A DNA stretch of 64,000 bases from Pseudomonas fluvialis. GTDB lineage: Bacteria; Pseudomonadota; Gammaproteobacteria; Pseudomonadales; Pseudomonadaceae. Each line of letters begins with the position of its first letter. Position 1 is the stretch's first letter. The DNA lies in contig NZ_JACHLL010000003.1 of assembly GCF_014207935.1 (NCBI RefSeq), positions 198,265 to 262,264 on the forward strand. The letters are read 5' to 3'. The notes under the pieces were generated by a model. The model had not been told where the DNA came from, searched no databases, and saw nothing but the letters and a program-made list of their open reading frames with translations. Of the stretch, positions 1-10,036 are shown piece by piece. Both the position numbers and the translations under genes were made by a program.

Positions 1-294
1 TCCCAGCGGTAAGCGGCCCAGACTGACCAGCAGCTTCTCCATGGCGAGAATCGGCACGGCCAGCTGAATGACACTGGCGCCGACACAGGCCGCTGCCAGA
101 TCGGACTCACAGCGGTCGACCACACCCAGCTCGACCGCCAGACGGCAGGACTCGGCATCCAGATCAACGCCGACCACTTCGCGAAACAGACCCGCCTCGC
201 GCATGCCCTTGGCAAACGAGCCGCCAATCAGGCCAAGACCGATCACCACCAGCCGCTCCAGCGGCTTGATCACCGCAGCCATCGGCTCAGTCAC
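1..294 (-). CDS. tyrA: Prephenate dehydrogenase (TyrA), N-terminal part, cut by window edge
   Basis: First 98 residues of an NAD(P)-dependent dehydrogenase that oxidises prephenate in tyrosine synthesis. The dinucleotide-binding loop GLGLIGGS lies at residues 19-26, followed by an acidic residue at the end of the second strand (GVDLD), as in TyrA proteins. The GTG at 294 overlaps the hisC stop (GTGACTGA) and has AGGTG seven bases upstream; an in-frame ATG at 282 is the alternative. In Pseudomonas this gene is often fused to aroA (EPSP synthase), but the fusion point would lie outside the window. Last visible gene of a serC-pheA-yitT-hisC-tyrA run read leftward. Confidence 0.85.
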   Translation of the reverse strand, partial: MTEPMAAVIKPLERLVVIGLGLIGGSFAKGMREAGLFREVVGVDLDAESCRLAVELGVVDRCESDLAAACVGASVIQLAVPILAMEKLLVSLGRLPLG

Positions 295-1402
295 GGGCAA
301 GCACCTGCCCAAGCACGGCGAGGAAGCGGGCATTTTCCGCTTCGGTTCCGATCGATACACGCAGGAAGGTCGGCATGCCGTAGCCCGCCACCGGCCGCAC
401 GATCACCCCCGCCTGCAGCAGCGCCTGGTTGATCGGTGCCGCGTCGCGCGCGAAATCCACCGCAATGAAGTTGCCCTTGCTAGCAATCCAGCTCAGCCCC
501 AGAGCCGCCAGGCCCTGCTCCAGCTGACGCATGCCGGCGCTGTTGAGGGCGCGCCCGGCCTCCAGATAGTCGGTATCGGCCAGCGCCGCCACCGCCGCCG
601 TCAGGGCCAGGCTATTGACGTTGAAAGGCTGACGCACGCGATTGAGCACATCGGCAATCTGCGCCGAGGACAGCGCATAGCCTACGCGCAACGCCGCCAG
701 GCCATAGGCCTTGGAGAAGGTGCGCGAGACCAGCAGATTGGGAAAACGCGCGAGAAACTGCACGCCGTCCGGCAGGTTGTCGCCGGCTTCTACGTACTCG
801 ATATAAGCCTCATCCAGCACCACCAGCACCTGCTCCGGCACTGCGCTCAGGAAAGCTTCCAGCGCCTGACTGTCGAACCAGGTGCCGGTTGGGTTGTTCG
901 GGTTGGCGAGAAAGACCACGCGGGTGTTGGCATCGATGGCGGCCAGCATGGCCGGCAGGTCATGGCCATAGGCCTTGGCAGGAACGGCACGGCCTTCGGC
1001 ACCCACCGCCTGAGTCGCAATCGGATAGACGGCAAAGGCGAACTGACTGAACACGGCATTCAGGCCCGGCGCCAGGTAGGCCCGCGCCACCAGATCGAGA
1101 ATATCGTTAGAGCCGTTGCCTAGGGTCACCTGAGCGGCCGTCACGTCATAGCGCACCGCCAGCGCCTGCTTGAGCTCGAAGCCATTACCGTCGGGGTAAC
1201 GGGTCAGCTCCGGCAAGGCCCCCTGAATGGCCGATAGCACCTGACTGCTGGGGCCCAGCGGGTTCTCGTTACTGGCCAACTTGACGATACCGGCCGGATC
1301 GAGATTGAGCTCGCGCGCCAGTTCATCCACCGGTTTGCCAGGCACATAGGGCGACAGCTTTTGTACGCCCGGCTGGGCCAAGGCGAGAAAATCACAGCTC
1401 AT
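287..1402 (-). CDS. hisC: Histidinol-phosphate / aromatic amino acid aminotransferase
   Basis: PLP-dependent class I/II aminotransferase of 371 residues. Substrate/PLP motifs visible: SNENPLGPS (44-52), NPNNPTGT (167-174), DEAY (197-200) and the Schiff-base Lys231 in TFSKAYGL. The position between pheA and tyrA matches Pseudomonas hisC2, whose product is thought to serve aromatic transamination as much as histidine synthesis; that assignment is from context, not residues. ATG at 1402 has AGGGA six bases upstream; an upstream in-frame start at 1432 has no support. Overlaps tyrA by 8 bases, implying translational coupling. Confidence 0.92.
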   Translation of the reverse strand: MSCDFLALAQPGVQKLSPYVPGKPVDELARELNLDPAGIVKLASNENPLGPSSQVLSAIQGALPELTRYPDGNGFELKQALAVRYDVTAAQVTLGNGSNDILDLVARAYLAPGLNAVFSQFAFAVYPIATQAVGAEGRAVPAKAYGHDLPAMLAAIDANTRVVFLANPNNPTGTWFDSQALEAFLSAVPEQVLVVLDEAYIEYVEAGDNLPDGVQFLARFPNLLVSRTFSKAYGLAALRVGYALSSAQIADVLNRVRQPFNVNSLALTAAVAALADTDYLEAGRALNSAGMRQLEQGLAALGLSWIASKGNFIAVDFARDAAPINQALLQAGVIVRPVAGYGMPTFLRVSIGTEAENARFLAVLGQVLARD

Positions 1403-1489
1403 GATTGATCCCTGTTCACGGAGGGCTGGCAATGAAGCCGGCCATCTTAAGCCAAGGCGCTGTCGCCAGCGACCCCGGAAGGCGTTTTT

Positions 1490-2110
1490 TCAGCTGATCG
1501 CCGTGTAACGGCCGGCCTTGTGGTTGAAGGCCAGCACCAGATTGAGCACCACCGCACCCAGCACGGAAATGCCAATCGCCTGCCAGCTCAGCGCTGCCAG
1601 GGCAGCCAGCAGAATCAGGCAATCAATGGCCATCTGCACCTTGCCGGCCCGCCAGCCATGACGGTCCTGCAGGTACAGCACGAGCAGGTTGACCCCACCC
1701 AGACTGGCACGATGACGAAAGAGGATGAGCATGCCGATGCCCATCAGAATACCCCCCAGCACCGCCGCATACAGCGGCTGCAGCGCCTCGAAACGCACCC
1801 AGCGGCTGCCCAGATCAGCAAACAGCGCGACCAGACTGACCGCACACAGGGTGCGCAAGGTAAAACGCCAGCCCATGCGCCGCCAGGCCAGCACATAGAA
1901 CGGCAGATTGATCAGAAAATACCCTACACCAAAGGACAGCGGCGTCAGGTAACTGAGCAGAAAGCCCAGACCGGCCGTGCCGCCGGTCAACAGACCGGCA
2001 CCCTTGTACAGGTTGATCGCCAGGGCAATCAGCAGCGTGGCGCTGAGCAGCGCCTGCACATCTTCCAGCCAGCTGTGCTGCTCGGGGGCCGGCAACGTCT
2101 CCAGACTCAT
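1490..2110 (-). CDS. YitT family membrane protein
   Basis: 206-residue integral membrane protein of the YitT/DUF161 type: about five hydrophobic segments, with the family-like glycine-rich stretch GAGLLTGGTAG after the first helix. Function is unknown for the family; it acts in the inner membrane. ATG at 2110 is preceded by GGAG at good spacing, whereas the in-frame GTG at 2116 sits on top of that site. It separates pheA from hisC, genes that are adjacent in P. aeruginosa as I recall, and a terminator-like hairpin stands between it and pheA, so it is probably transcribed partly on its own. Confidence 0.82.
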   Translation of the reverse strand: MSLETLPAPEQHSWLEDVQALLSATLLIALAINLYKGAGLLTGGTAGLGFLLSYLTPLSFGVGYFLINLPFYVLAWRRMGWRFTLRTLCAVSLVALFADLGSRWVRFEALQPLYAAVLGGILMGIGMLILFRHRASLGGVNLLVLYLQDRHGWRAGKVQMAIDCLILLAALAALSWQAIGISVLGAVVLNLVLAFNHKAGRYTAIS

Positions 2111-2120
2111 GCTCACTCCA

Positions 2121-2158
2121 GAAAAAGCAAACGCCCGGCCGCGGTCAGGCGGTCGGGC
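2121..2158 (-). terminator. Rho-independent terminator after pheA
   Basis: Ten-base stem with one mismatch (2133-2142 with 2149-2158) and a six-base loop, followed on the minus strand by a T-rich run GTTTGCTTTTTC. It lies immediately past the pheA stop and before the yitT start, so it would stop or attenuate transcription of the serC-pheA unit before yitT-hisC-tyrA. Confidence 0.65.
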
Positions 2159-2176
2159 GCAGGCAGACTTACAGAC

Positions 2177-3274
2177 TCAGAGTACGGCTTTCGGGTAGGA
2201 ACCCAGCACCTTGAGCGCCACGGCTTCGTTGCCGATCTTCTCCAGCACATCCTTGATCAGCGGATCCTGGTGGTGACCGACGAAGTCGATGAAGAACACA
2301 TAGGTCCACTTGCCGCTGCGCGACGGCCGGGTCTCGATGCGGGTGAGGTCGATACCGTTGGTATGGAACGGCACCAGCAGCTCATGCAGCGCCCCCGGCT
2401 TGTTGCGCATGGAAACGATGATCGAGGTCTTGTCATCGCCAGTCGGCGGCACTTCCTGATTACCGATGATGAGAAAGCGCGTGGAGTTGTCCGGACGATC
2501 CTCGATCTTCTCGGCCAGCTTGCTCAAGCCATACAGCTGCGCCGCCATATCACCGGCAATCGCCGCACTGTTCCATTCGCTCTTCACCCGCTTGGCCGCA
2601 TCGGCATTGCTCGACACCGCCACACGCTCGACGTTGGGGTAATGCGCATCCAGCCACTTGCGGCACTGGGCCAGGGACTGGGCATGGGAGTAGATGCGGG
2701 TGATACGGTCGGTCTTGGTGGTCTCACCCACCAGCAGGTGATGGTGGATACGCAGCTCCACCTCGCCACAAATGACCATATCGTGTTCAAGGAAACTGTC
2801 GAGGGTGTGATTGACCGCGCCCTCGGTGGAGTTCTCCACCGGCACCACGCCGAAGTTCACCGCCCCGGCAGCCACTTCGCGGAATACCTCGTCGATCGCC
2901 GCCATCGGCTGACTGATAACCGCATGCCCGAAGTGCTTGAGCGCGGCAGCCTGGGAGAAAGTCCCCTCGGGGCCGAGGTAGGCAATCTTCAGCGGCTGCT
3001 CCAGCGCCAGGCAGGAGGACATGATTTCGCGGAACAGACGCGCCACTTCCTCGTTGTCCAGGGGCCCCTTGTTCAGCTCCATGATGTGCTTGAGTACCCA
3101 GGCCTCGCGCTCAGGACGGTAAAACACCGGGGTTTCGCCGGCCGGCAGCGAGGCCATCTTCACCCGCGCCACATCCTGAGCACAGCGCGCGCGATCACTG
3201 ATCAGCTCGAGAATCTTCTCATCGAGACTGTCGATGCGCACCCGCAGGGCCTTGAGCTGATCAGCGTCGCTCAT
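2177..3274 (-). CDS. pheA: Chorismate mutase / prephenate dehydratase (P-protein)
   Basis: Bifunctional cytoplasmic enzyme of phenylalanine synthesis, 365 residues, the family's usual length. Domains in order: AroQ chorismate mutase helix bundle (about 5-90), prephenate dehydratase (about 95-275, with the TRF motif at 265-267), and a C-terminal ACT domain carrying the GALH (294-297) and ETRP (314-317) motifs that bind phenylalanine for feedback inhibition. Its ATG shares one base with the serC stop (TGATG), so the two are translationally coupled. Regulation is expected by phenylalanine through the ACT domain. Confidence 0.97.
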   Translation of the reverse strand: MSDADQLKALRVRIDSLDEKILELISDRARCAQDVARVKMASLPAGETPVFYRPEREAWVLKHIMELNKGPLDNEEVARLFREIMSSCLALEQPLKIAYLGPEGTFSQAAALKHFGHAVISQPMAAIDEVFREVAAGAVNFGVVPVENSTEGAVNHTLDSFLEHDMVICGEVELRIHHHLLVGETTKTDRITRIYSHAQSLAQCRKWLDAHYPNVERVAVSSNADAAKRVKSEWNSAAIAGDMAAQLYGLSKLAEKIEDRPDNSTRFLIIGNQEVPPTGDDKTSIIVSMRNKPGALHELLVPFHTNGIDLTRIETRPSRSGKWTYVFFIDFVGHHQDPLIKDVLEKIGNEAVALKVLGSYPKAVL

Positions 3275-4359
3275 CAGGCGTGCTCCTTCTCGAACTCAGC
3301 CATGTAGGCGACCAGCGCCTCAACGGCATCCAGGCCTACGGCGTTATAGATGGAAGCCCGCATGCCACCGACCGAGCGATGCCCCTTGAGATTGAGCAGG
3401 CCGCGCGCCTCGGCACCCGCCAGGAACGGCTTGTCGAGCTTGTCGTCGGCCAGACGGAACGGCACGTTCATCCACGAGCGGGCATTGTGCGTGATCGGGT
3501 TGCTGTAGAAGTCGCTGGCATCGATGGCCTTGTACAGCAGGTCCTTCTTGGTACGGTTGACCTTGGCGATCGCCTCGACGCCGCCCTGCTCCTTTAGCCA
3601 CTCGAACACCAGACCCGACAGGTACCAGGAATAGGTCGCCGGGGTGTTGTACATCGAGCCGTTGTCGGCAGCGACCTTGTAATTGAGCATGGTCGGGCAG
3701 CTGGAGCGGGCACGACCGAGCAGGTCTTCGCGAACAATGGCGACGACCAGACCGGACGGGCCGATGTTCTTCTGCGCGCCGGCGTAGATCAGGCCGTACT
3801 GCGACACATCAATCGGGCGCGAGAGGATGTCCGAGGACATGTCCACCACCAGCGGGGTTTCACCGACATCCGGCACCCAGTCGAACTGCAGACCGCCGAT
3901 GGTCTCGTTGCTGGCGTAATGCAGGTAGGCCGCCTTCTTCGACAGCTGCCAGTCGTTCTGCCCCGGGATGGCGAAATAGTCATAGGCCTTGGCGCTGGCG
4001 GCCACATTGACGTTACCGAAACGCTGGGCCTCCTCGATGGCTTTCTTCGACCAGATGCCGGTATCGATGTAATCGGCCACACCGTCTTCCGGCAGCAGGT
4101 TCAGCGGAATCTCGGCGAACTGCTGGCTGGCGCCACCCTGCAGGAACAGCACCTTGTAGTTCGACGGAATGGCCAGCAGGTCGCGCAGGTCCTGCTCGGC
4201 CCTCTCGGCGATGGCCACGTATTCGTCGCTGCGGTGACTCATCTCCATCACGGAGAGGCCCTTGCCCTGCCAGTCGAGCATCTCGGCCTGGGCACGTTCC
4301 AGTACGGCGGTGGGAAGCGCGGCCGGGCCGGCGCAGAAGTTAAAGGCTCGCTTGCTCAC
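3274..4359 (-). CDS. serC: Phosphoserine aminotransferase
   Basis: PLP enzyme converting 3-phosphohydroxypyruvate to phosphoserine, and also acting in pyridoxal phosphate synthesis. 361 residues, matching the E. coli protein. Begins with the typical KRAFNFCAGPAALP; the PLP lysine is Lys197 in YAGAQKNIG. Start is GTG at 4359 (GTG AGC AAG) with a weak GAGAG upstream; another in-frame GTG at 4371 lacks any ribosome-binding site and would add an atypical tail. Co-transcribed with pheA downstream; gyrA lies upstream behind a strong hairpin. Confidence 0.96.
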   Translation of the reverse strand: MSKRAFNFCAGPAALPTAVLERAQAEMLDWQGKGLSVMEMSHRSDEYVAIAERAEQDLRDLLAIPSNYKVLFLQGGASQQFAEIPLNLLPEDGVADYIDTGIWSKKAIEEAQRFGNVNVAASAKAYDYFAIPGQNDWQLSKKAAYLHYASNETIGGLQFDWVPDVGETPLVVDMSSDILSRPIDVSQYGLIYAGAQKNIGPSGLVVAIVREDLLGRARSSCPTMLNYKVAADNGSMYNTPATYSWYLSGLVFEWLKEQGGVEAIAKVNRTKKDLLYKAIDASDFYSNPITHNARSWMNVPFRLADDKLDKPFLAGAEARGLLNLKGHRSVGGMRASIYNAVGLDAVEALVAYMAEFEKEHA

Positions 4360-4427
4360 GTTTGCTCTCACTTAAATGCATGGCGGACAGCATCGCTTAC
4401 ACGATCTGCCCGCCTGGGTTCAGCCTG

Positions 4428-4452
4428 CGCCGCTCCGACTGACGGAGCGGCG
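4428..4452 (-). terminator. Perfect 10-bp hairpin downstream of gyrA (no U-tract)
   Basis: Stem 4428-4437 pairs perfectly with 4443-4452 around a five-base loop, seven bases past the gyrA stop. There is no T-run on either side, so it is either a terminator helped by Rho or a 3'-end stabilising stem rather than a classical intrinsic terminator. Confidence 0.4.
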
Positions 4453-4459
4453 ATTGCAC

Positions 4460-7264
4460 TTACTCGTTACCGGTTGGCTCGTTATCGGCAGACTCGTCGC
4501 CCACCAGCTCATCGCCAGCCTCTGCAGCCTCGCCGCCGTCGGTCACGGTCTCGACGAACTCACCGTCCAACGCCTCTTCATCTTCATCGCCACCCGAGGG
4601 CTCCTGCACCCGCTCCAGACCGACCAGGGTTTCATCCTTGGCCAGCTTGATCAGGGTAACGCCCTGGGTGTTGCGCGAAGAGGACGAGACTTCATCGACA
4701 CGGGTACGCACCAGGGTGCCTTGGTCGGAGATCAGCATGATCTCTTCGCCATCCTGCACCTGCACCGCACCGACCAGCTTGCCGTTACGTTCGTTGATGA
4801 CCATGGCGATCACGCCCTGACCACCACGACCACGACGCGGGTAGTCCTCCAGCGGCGTGCGCTTGCCGTAGCCGCGCTCGGAAGCCGAGAGAATCTGCGC
4901 ACCACTTTCCGGAATCAGCATGGAAATCAGGCACTGGCCGTCGGCCAGACGCATGCCGCGCACACCGCGAGCGATACGGCTCATGGTGCGAACGTGTTTT
5001 TCCTTGAAGCGGATGACCTTGCCGGCGTCGGAGAACAGCATGACTTCCTTGGCACCATCGGTGATGGCCGCGGCAATCAGGGTGTCACCCTCTTCCAGCT
5101 TCAGCGCGATCAGACCGCTGGAGCGCGGCTTGCTGAACTGCACCAGCGGCGTCTTCTTGACGGTACCGAAGGCGGTAGCCATAAAGATGTAGGCACCGGT
5201 CGGCTCGTCCTGCTCATCGTCGACCACTTCGGCGTCACTGTCTTCGGCCACTTCGGCTTCGACCACTTCGCCCTCGATCACTGCGCCTTCGTTTTCGTCC
5301 AGATCCTCGCCTTCTTCGGCAGCCTGCTGACGCAGGGCTTCCAGGTCGATCTGCAGCATGGCGGTGATGCGCTCACCCTCATCAAGCGGCAGCAGGTTGA
5401 CCAGCGGACGACCACGCGCGGCGCGGGAGGCTTCCGGTATCTCGAAGGTGCGCAGCCAATAGACCTTGCCCTTGCTGGAGAACAGCAACAGGGTGGCATG
5501 GCTGTTGGCAACCAGCAGGTGCTCGATGTAGTCCTCGTCCTTCACCCCGGTAGCCGACTTGCCCTTGCCGCCACGGCGCTGAGCCTGGTAGGCATGCAGG
5601 GGCTGCGACTTGGCATAGCCGCCGTGGGAAATGGTGACGACGCGCTCTTCCTCGGTGATCAGGTCGGCGATGGTCAGGTCCATCTGCGAAGCCATGATCT
5701 CGGTACGACGGGCATCGCCGAATTCGGCCTTGACCTTCTCCAGTTCCTCGCGGATGACTTCCATCAGGCGCTCGGGATTGTTCAGGATGCGGATCAGCTC
5801 GCCGATCAGGGTGAGGATCTCCTGATACTCGGCCAGCAGCTTCTCGTGCTCCAGACCGGTCAGGCGATGCAGGCGCAGCTCCAGAATGGCCTGGGCCTGC
5901 TCCGGCGACAGGTAGTACTTGCCTTCGCGCAGACCGTACTGCTCATCCAGATCCTGCGGACGGCAGGAATCGGCGCCCGCGCGCTCGACCATGGCCTCCA
6001 CGGCACTGGACTCCCAGGCGGTAGCGATCAGGCGCTCCTTGGCCTCGGCAGGTGTCGGCGACTGTTTGATCAGCTCGATCACCGGATCGATGTTGGACAG
6101 GGCAACCGCCTGGCCTTCCAGGATATGCCCACGCTCGCGCGCCTTGCGCAGCTCGAACACGGTACGGCGGGTCACCACTTCACGGCGGTGACGGATGAAG
6201 ACCTCAAGCATGTCCTTGAGGTTCATGGTCTTGGGCTGACCATCGACCAGCGCCACCACGTTGATGCCGAACACGCTCTGCAACTGGGTCTGGGCGTAGA
6301 GGTTGTTGAGGATGACCTCAGGCACCTCGCCACGACGCAGCTCGATAACCACGCGCATGCCGTCCTTGTCGGACTCGTCGCGCAGTTCGGTAATGCCTTC
6401 GAGCTTCTTCTCCTTGACCAGCTCGGCGATCTTCTCGATCAGACGCGCTTTGTTCAGCTGGTACGGAAGTTCGGTAATGACAATCTGCTGGCGGCCGCTG
6501 CTCTTGCCTTCGATCTCTTCGACTTCGGCACGGGCACGCATGTAAATGCGGCCACGACCGGTACGGTAGGCCTCGATGATGCCGGCACGGCCGTTGATGA
6601 TGCCCGCAGTCGGGAAGTCCGGCCCCGGGATGTAGTGCATCAATTCATCAACGGTCAGCTCCGGATTGCTCATCAGGGCCAGACAGCCGTCGATCACTTC
6701 GCCCAGGTTGTGCGGCGGAATGTTGGTCGCCATGCCCACGGCGATACCGCTGGAGCCGTTGACCAGCAGGTTCGGCACCTTGGTCGGCATGACCGCCGGA
6801 ATCTGCTCGGTGCCGTCGTAGTTGGGCACCCAGTCGACGGTTTCCTTGTCCAGGTCGGCCAGCAGCTCATGGGCCAGACGGGCCATGCGCACTTCGGTGT
6901 AACGCATGGCGGCCGCGTTGTCGCCGTCCACCGAACCGAAGTTGCCCTGACCATCAACCAGCATGTAACGCAGGGAGAAGGGCTGAGCCATACGCACAAT
7001 GGTGTCATAGACAGCCGTGTCACCGTGCGGGTGGTATTTACCGATCACGTCACCGACCACACGGGCCGATTTCTTGTAGGGCTTGTTCCAGTCGTTGCCC
7101 AGTTCGCTCATGGCGAACAGCACGCGCCGATGCACGGGCTTCAAACCATCCCGTGCGTCCGGCAAGGCACGCCCGACGATCACGCTCATCGCGTAGTCGA
7201 GGTAGGACTGTTTCAGCTCGTCTTCGATATTGACCGGAAGAATTTCTTTGGCCAGCTCGCCCAT
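4460..7264 (-). CDS. gyrA: DNA gyrase subunit A
   Basis: 934-residue ATP-independent subunit of gyrase (A2B2) that cuts and rejoins DNA. Catalytic Tyr122 lies in [11 protein letters not shown]. The quinolone-resistance region reads HGDTAVYD with Thr83 and Asp87, the usual susceptible state in Pseudomonas. The GyrA box QRRGGKGK begins the C-terminal beta-pinwheel. An acidic insert (about residues 645-690, rich in Glu/Asp) interrupts the pinwheel and the tail is acidic, which explains the extra length over E. coli (875). ATG at 7264 has AAGGA about 12 bases upstream. Confidence 0.99.
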   Translation of the reverse strand: MGELAKEILPVNIEDELKQSYLDYAMSVIVGRALPDARDGLKPVHRRVLFAMSELGNDWNKPYKKSARVVGDVIGKYHPHGDTAVYDTIVRMAQPFSLRYMLVDGQGNFGSVDGDNAAAMRYTEVRMARLAHELLADLDKETVDWVPNYDGTEQIPAVMPTKVPNLLVNGSSGIAVGMATNIPPHNLGEVIDGCLALMSNPELTVDELMHYIPGPDFPTAGIINGRAGIIEAYRTGRGRIYMRARAEVEEIEGKSSGRQQIVITELPYQLNKARLIEKIAELVKEKKLEGITELRDESDKDGMRVVIELRRGEVPEVILNNLYAQTQLQSVFGINVVALVDGQPKTMNLKDMLEVFIRHRREVVTRRTVFELRKARERGHILEGQAVALSNIDPVIELIKQSPTPAEAKERLIATAWESSAVEAMVERAGADSCRPQDLDEQYGLREGKYYLSPEQAQAILELRLHRLTGLEHEKLLAEYQEILTLIGELIRILNNPERLMEVIREELEKVKAEFGDARRTEIMASQMDLTIADLITEEERVVTISHGGYAKSQPLHAYQAQRRGGKGKSATGVKDEDYIEHLLVANSHATLLLFSSKGKVYWLRTFEIPEASRAARGRPLVNLLPLDEGERITAMLQIDLEALRQQAAEEGEDLDENEGAVIEGEVVEAEVAEDSDAEVVDDEQDEPTGAYIFMATAFGTVKKTPLVQFSKPRSSGLIALKLEEGDTLIAAAITDGAKEVMLFSDAGKVIRFKEKHVRTMSRIARGVRGMRLADGQCLISMLIPESGAQILSASERGYGKRTPLEDYPRRGRGGQGVIAMVINERNGKLVGAVQVQDGEEIMLISDQGTLVRTRVDEVSSSSRNTQGVTLIKLAKDETLVGLERVQEPSGGDEDEEALDGEFVETVTDGGEAAEAGDELVGDESADNEPTGNE

Positions 7265-7403
7265 AAGAAGCCTGGTTCCTTTTTATGTCGCCCCCTGACG
7301 GGAGCCTACGCATTGGAGGGCTCATCCGGCCCCTTGATAACCCGCGGAGCTTACCACAGGGGATTGCCGTGGACCTACCCCACGCCCCAGCGGCCAGCCC
7401 ATC

Positions 7404-8486
7404 TCAGTGCAACCGTTTGCGGCACATCAGCTGGGCCATTTTCTCGACATCAGGACGCTCTACCACGCCTTTCTCGGTGACAATCACATCCACCAGATCC
7501 GCCGGCGTGACATCGAATACCGGATTGCAGGCGGTTACCTCAGCAGCGACACGCTGGCCAGCCAACTCCAGCAACTCGCTGCCGGCACGCTCCTCTATGG
7601 GAATGTCGTCGCCATGTTCCAGCGCCATGTCGATGGTCGAGCTGGGCGCCACCACCATGAAGCGCACGCCGTGGTGCATCGCATTGACCGCCAGCTGGTA
7701 GGTGCCGATCTTGTTGGCCACATCACCATTGGCGGCGATGCGGTCGGCCCCGACTATCACCCAGCTGATGTCCTGCGTCTTCATCAAGTGCGCGGCCGCC
7801 GCATCCACATTGAGCGTAACCGGCACGCCATCGGTCGCCAGTTCCCAGGCTGTCAGGCGCGAGCCCTGTAGCCAGGGACGGGTTTCGTCGGCATAGACTC
7901 GCTCGACCAGGCCTTCGGCATGCGCCGCACGAATCACCCCCAGGGCCGTACCGAAGCCGCCGGTAGCCAGGGCTCCGGCATTGCAATGGGTGAGCAGGCG
8001 CTGCGGCTTGTCGCCGTGCTTGCGGATCAGCTCGGCGCCCAGCTGAGCCATGACCAGATTGGCTTCGCGATCGCTGGCATGAATGGCTTCAGCCTCAGCC
8101 GTCACAACCGCCAGCGCATCGGCATCGACCTGAACCTGCTGCAAACAGTCACGCATGCGATTGAGCGCCCAGAACAGATTGACCGCAGTGGGCCGCGACT
8201 CGGCCAACAGGCGCATGTCGCCCTCGACCGCAGCCCGCCAGTCGCCGCCCTCGGCCAGCCGCTGACGCACGGCCAGCGCCACGCCATAGGCCGCAACAAT
8301 CCCGATGGCCGGCGCACCGCGCACCACCATCAGGGTGATCGCTTCCGCCACCGCAGACGCCTCGGTGTAACGCAGCCAGACCTGCTGCTGCGGCAACAGA
8401 CGCTGATCGAGCAGTAACAGGGCATCCCCCTGCCATTCAATGGCCTTGACCTTTTCCGCGGCCAGCAGTTGCTCGCGCATGCGCAC
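7404..8486 (-). CDS. mtnA: Methylthioribose-1-phosphate isomerase
   Basis: Methionine-salvage enzyme that isomerises 5-methylthioribose 1-phosphate to the ribulose form; related to eIF2B alpha. 360 residues. Visible motifs: RGAPAIG (56-62), catalytic Cys168 in [12 protein letters not shown] and Asp248 in [11 protein letters not shown]. Start is uncertain: the GTG at 8486 has an AGGTGA-type site at optimal spacing, while the ATG at 8480 matches the usual N-terminus (MREQLL). Diverges from the MTA/SAH deaminase gene, which feeds the same pathway, across a 91-base shared promoter region. Confidence 0.95.
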   Translation of the reverse strand: MRMREQLLAAEKVKAIEWQGDALLLLDQRLLPQQQVWLRYTEASAVAEAITLMVVRGAPAIGIVAAYGVALAVRQRLAEGGDWRAAVEGDMRLLAESRPTAVNLFWALNRMRDCLQQVQVDADALAVVTAEAEAIHASDREANLVMAQLGAELIRKHGDKPQRLLTHCNAGALATGGFGTALGVIRAAHAEGLVERVYADETRPWLQGSRLTAWELATDGVPVTLNVDAAAAHLMKTQDISWVIVGADRIAANGDVANKIGTYQLAVNAMHHGVRFMVVAPSSTIDMALEHGDDIPIEERAGSELLELAGQRVAAEVTACNPVFDVTPADLVDVIVTEKGVVERPDVEKMAQLMCRKRLH

Positions 8487-8518
8487 AGTTCACCTTCCGA
8501 TCTTCATGCAAAGCGGCC

Positions 8519-8546
8519 GATTATACCCCAGGAGCCTGGTTATACT
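8519..8546. promoter_or_regulatory. Divergent promoter elements between mtnA and the deaminase
   Basis: On the minus strand the reverse complement of 8520-8525 is a perfect TATAAT, about 33 bases ahead of mtnA. On the plus strand TATACT (8541-8546) sits behind TGGT, about 31 bases before the deaminase ATG. No good -35 boxes accompany either, so these are -10 candidates only. Confidence 0.4.
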
Positions 8547-8577
8547 GGCGCCTCTCCAGCACCACGGACTGCCGACC

Positions 8578-9903
8578 ATGCCGACACCGCAAGCCCCCTT
8601 CGACCTGCTCCTGCTACCCACCTGGATAGTGCCGGTGGAGCCAGCCGGCGTGGTGCTGCGCGAGCATGCATTGGGCATTCGCGATGGCCGCATTGCCCTG
8701 CTGGCACCTCGCGAACAGGCGCTGCGCATCGGTGCTCAGGTGGTGCGTGAGCTGCCGGACATGCTGCTCTGCCCCGGTCTGATCAATGCTCACGGTCATG
8801 CCGCCATGACTCTGCTGCGCGGTTATGCCGACGACCTGCCCCTGCAGGAGTGGCTGCACGAGCGCATCTGGCCGGCCGAGGCGAAGTGGGTCAATGAGGA
8901 TTTTGTCCGTGACGGCACCCTGATCGCCATCGCCGAACAGCTCAAGGGCGGCATCACCTGCCATGCCGACATGTATTTCTACCCGGCCGAAGCCAGCACT
9001 GCCGTGCATGAGGCCGGCGTTCGCGCCCAGATCAGCATACCAATCCTCGACTTCCCGATTCCCGGCGCCCACGACGCAGGTGAAGCAATCCGCCAAGGCC
9101 TGCAACTGCTCGATGATCTGAAGCATCACCCGCGCATCCGCATCGCCTTCGGCCCGCACGCCCCCTACAGCGTCAGCGATGACAAGCTGGAAACCATCCG
9201 CATGCTGGCCGAAGAAGTCGACACCCCCATTCATATGCACGTGCACGAAACTGCCGGAGAGGTCGATCAAGCCATCCAGCAGCAGGGTGAACGCCCGCTG
9301 GCACGCCTGCAGCGCCTGGGCCTGCTCGGACCACGTTTCCAGGCCGTGCACATGACCCAGATAAACGAACAGGACATCGAGCTGCTGGTCGCCAGCAACA
9401 GCAGCGTGATCCACTGCCCCGAGTCCAACCTCAAGCTGGCCAGCGGCTTCTGCCCGGTGGACAAGCTCTGGCAGGCCGGCGTCAACGTGGCCATCGGCAC
9501 CGATGGCGCGGCCAGCAACAACGACCTCGACCTGCTGGGCGAAACCCGCACCGCCGCATTGCTGGCCAAGGCCATCGCCGGCAACCCGAGCGCCCTGGAT
9601 GCCCACAGCGCCCTGCGCATGGCCACGCTCAATGGCGCGCGCGCCCTGGGCCTGGAGCAGCAGATCGGCTCGCTGGAAATCGGCAAGCAGGCCGACCTGG
9701 TAGCCTTCGACCTGTCCGGCCTCGCCCAGCAACCGGTCTACGACCCGGTCTCGCAACTGCTCTATGCCTGCTCCCGGCATGAGGTCAGGCATGTCTGGGT
9801 GGACGGCAAGGCACTGGTCGAGGACGGCCGACTGACCCGTCTCGACGAGCACGAGCTGAACGAGCGCGCCCGCGCCTGGGGCGAACGCATCGCCCAGCGC
9901 TGA
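8578..9903 (+). CDS. mtaD: TRZ/ATZ-family amidohydrolase, likely 5'-methylthioadenosine/S-adenosylhomocysteine deaminase
   Basis: 441-residue zinc amidohydrolase. Metal ligands are visible as HGH in [11 protein letters not shown], the paired histidines of IHMHVHET, and the distal Asp in [13 protein letters not shown]. Often misannotated as N-ethylammeline chlorohydrolase; the Pseudomonas counterpart next to mtnA was, as I recall, shown to deaminate methylthioadenosine, and the divergent mtnA here supports that. Start is the ATG at 8578 ([12 protein letters not shown]); a longer frame from 8440 would overlap mtnA. Cytosolic. Followed by a 133-base gap and ubiG. Confidence 0.85.
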   Translation: MPTPQAPFDLLLLPTWIVPVEPAGVVLREHALGIRDGRIALLAPREQALRIGAQVVRELPDMLLCPGLINAHGHAAMTLLRGYADDLPLQEWLHERIWPAEAKWVNEDFVRDGTLIAIAEQLKGGITCHADMYFYPAEASTAVHEAGVRAQISIPILDFPIPGAHDAGEAIRQGLQLLDDLKHHPRIRIAFGPHAPYSVSDDKLETIRMLAEEVDTPIHMHVHETAGEVDQAIQQQGERPLARLQRLGLLGPRFQAVHMTQINEQDIELLVASNSSVIHCPESNLKLASGFCPVDKLWQAGVNVAIGTDGAASNNDLDLLGETRTAALLAKAIAGNPSALDAHSALRMATLNGARALGLEQQIGSLEIGKQADLVAFDLSGLAQQPVYDPVSQLLYACSRHEVRHVWVDGKALVEDGRLTRLDEHELNERARAWGERIAQR

Positions 9904-10036
9904 AGCACGCTGCGACAAACTGGCCTGCGCGGCAAAGCTGCCGCCAGCGCCCGGAAACTGGCAATATACGCAGCTATCCCATTTTGCCCGGCCACCAGCA
10001 GCCTGCTGCGACCTGGCCCATGCCACTGGAACGCCC

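Noticed and set aside
4376..7480. 1034-codon plus-strand open frame opposite gyrA
   Set aside because: Antisense shadow of gyrA in high-GC DNA; low-complexity Leu/Gln/His content, no homology motifs and no ribosome-binding site.
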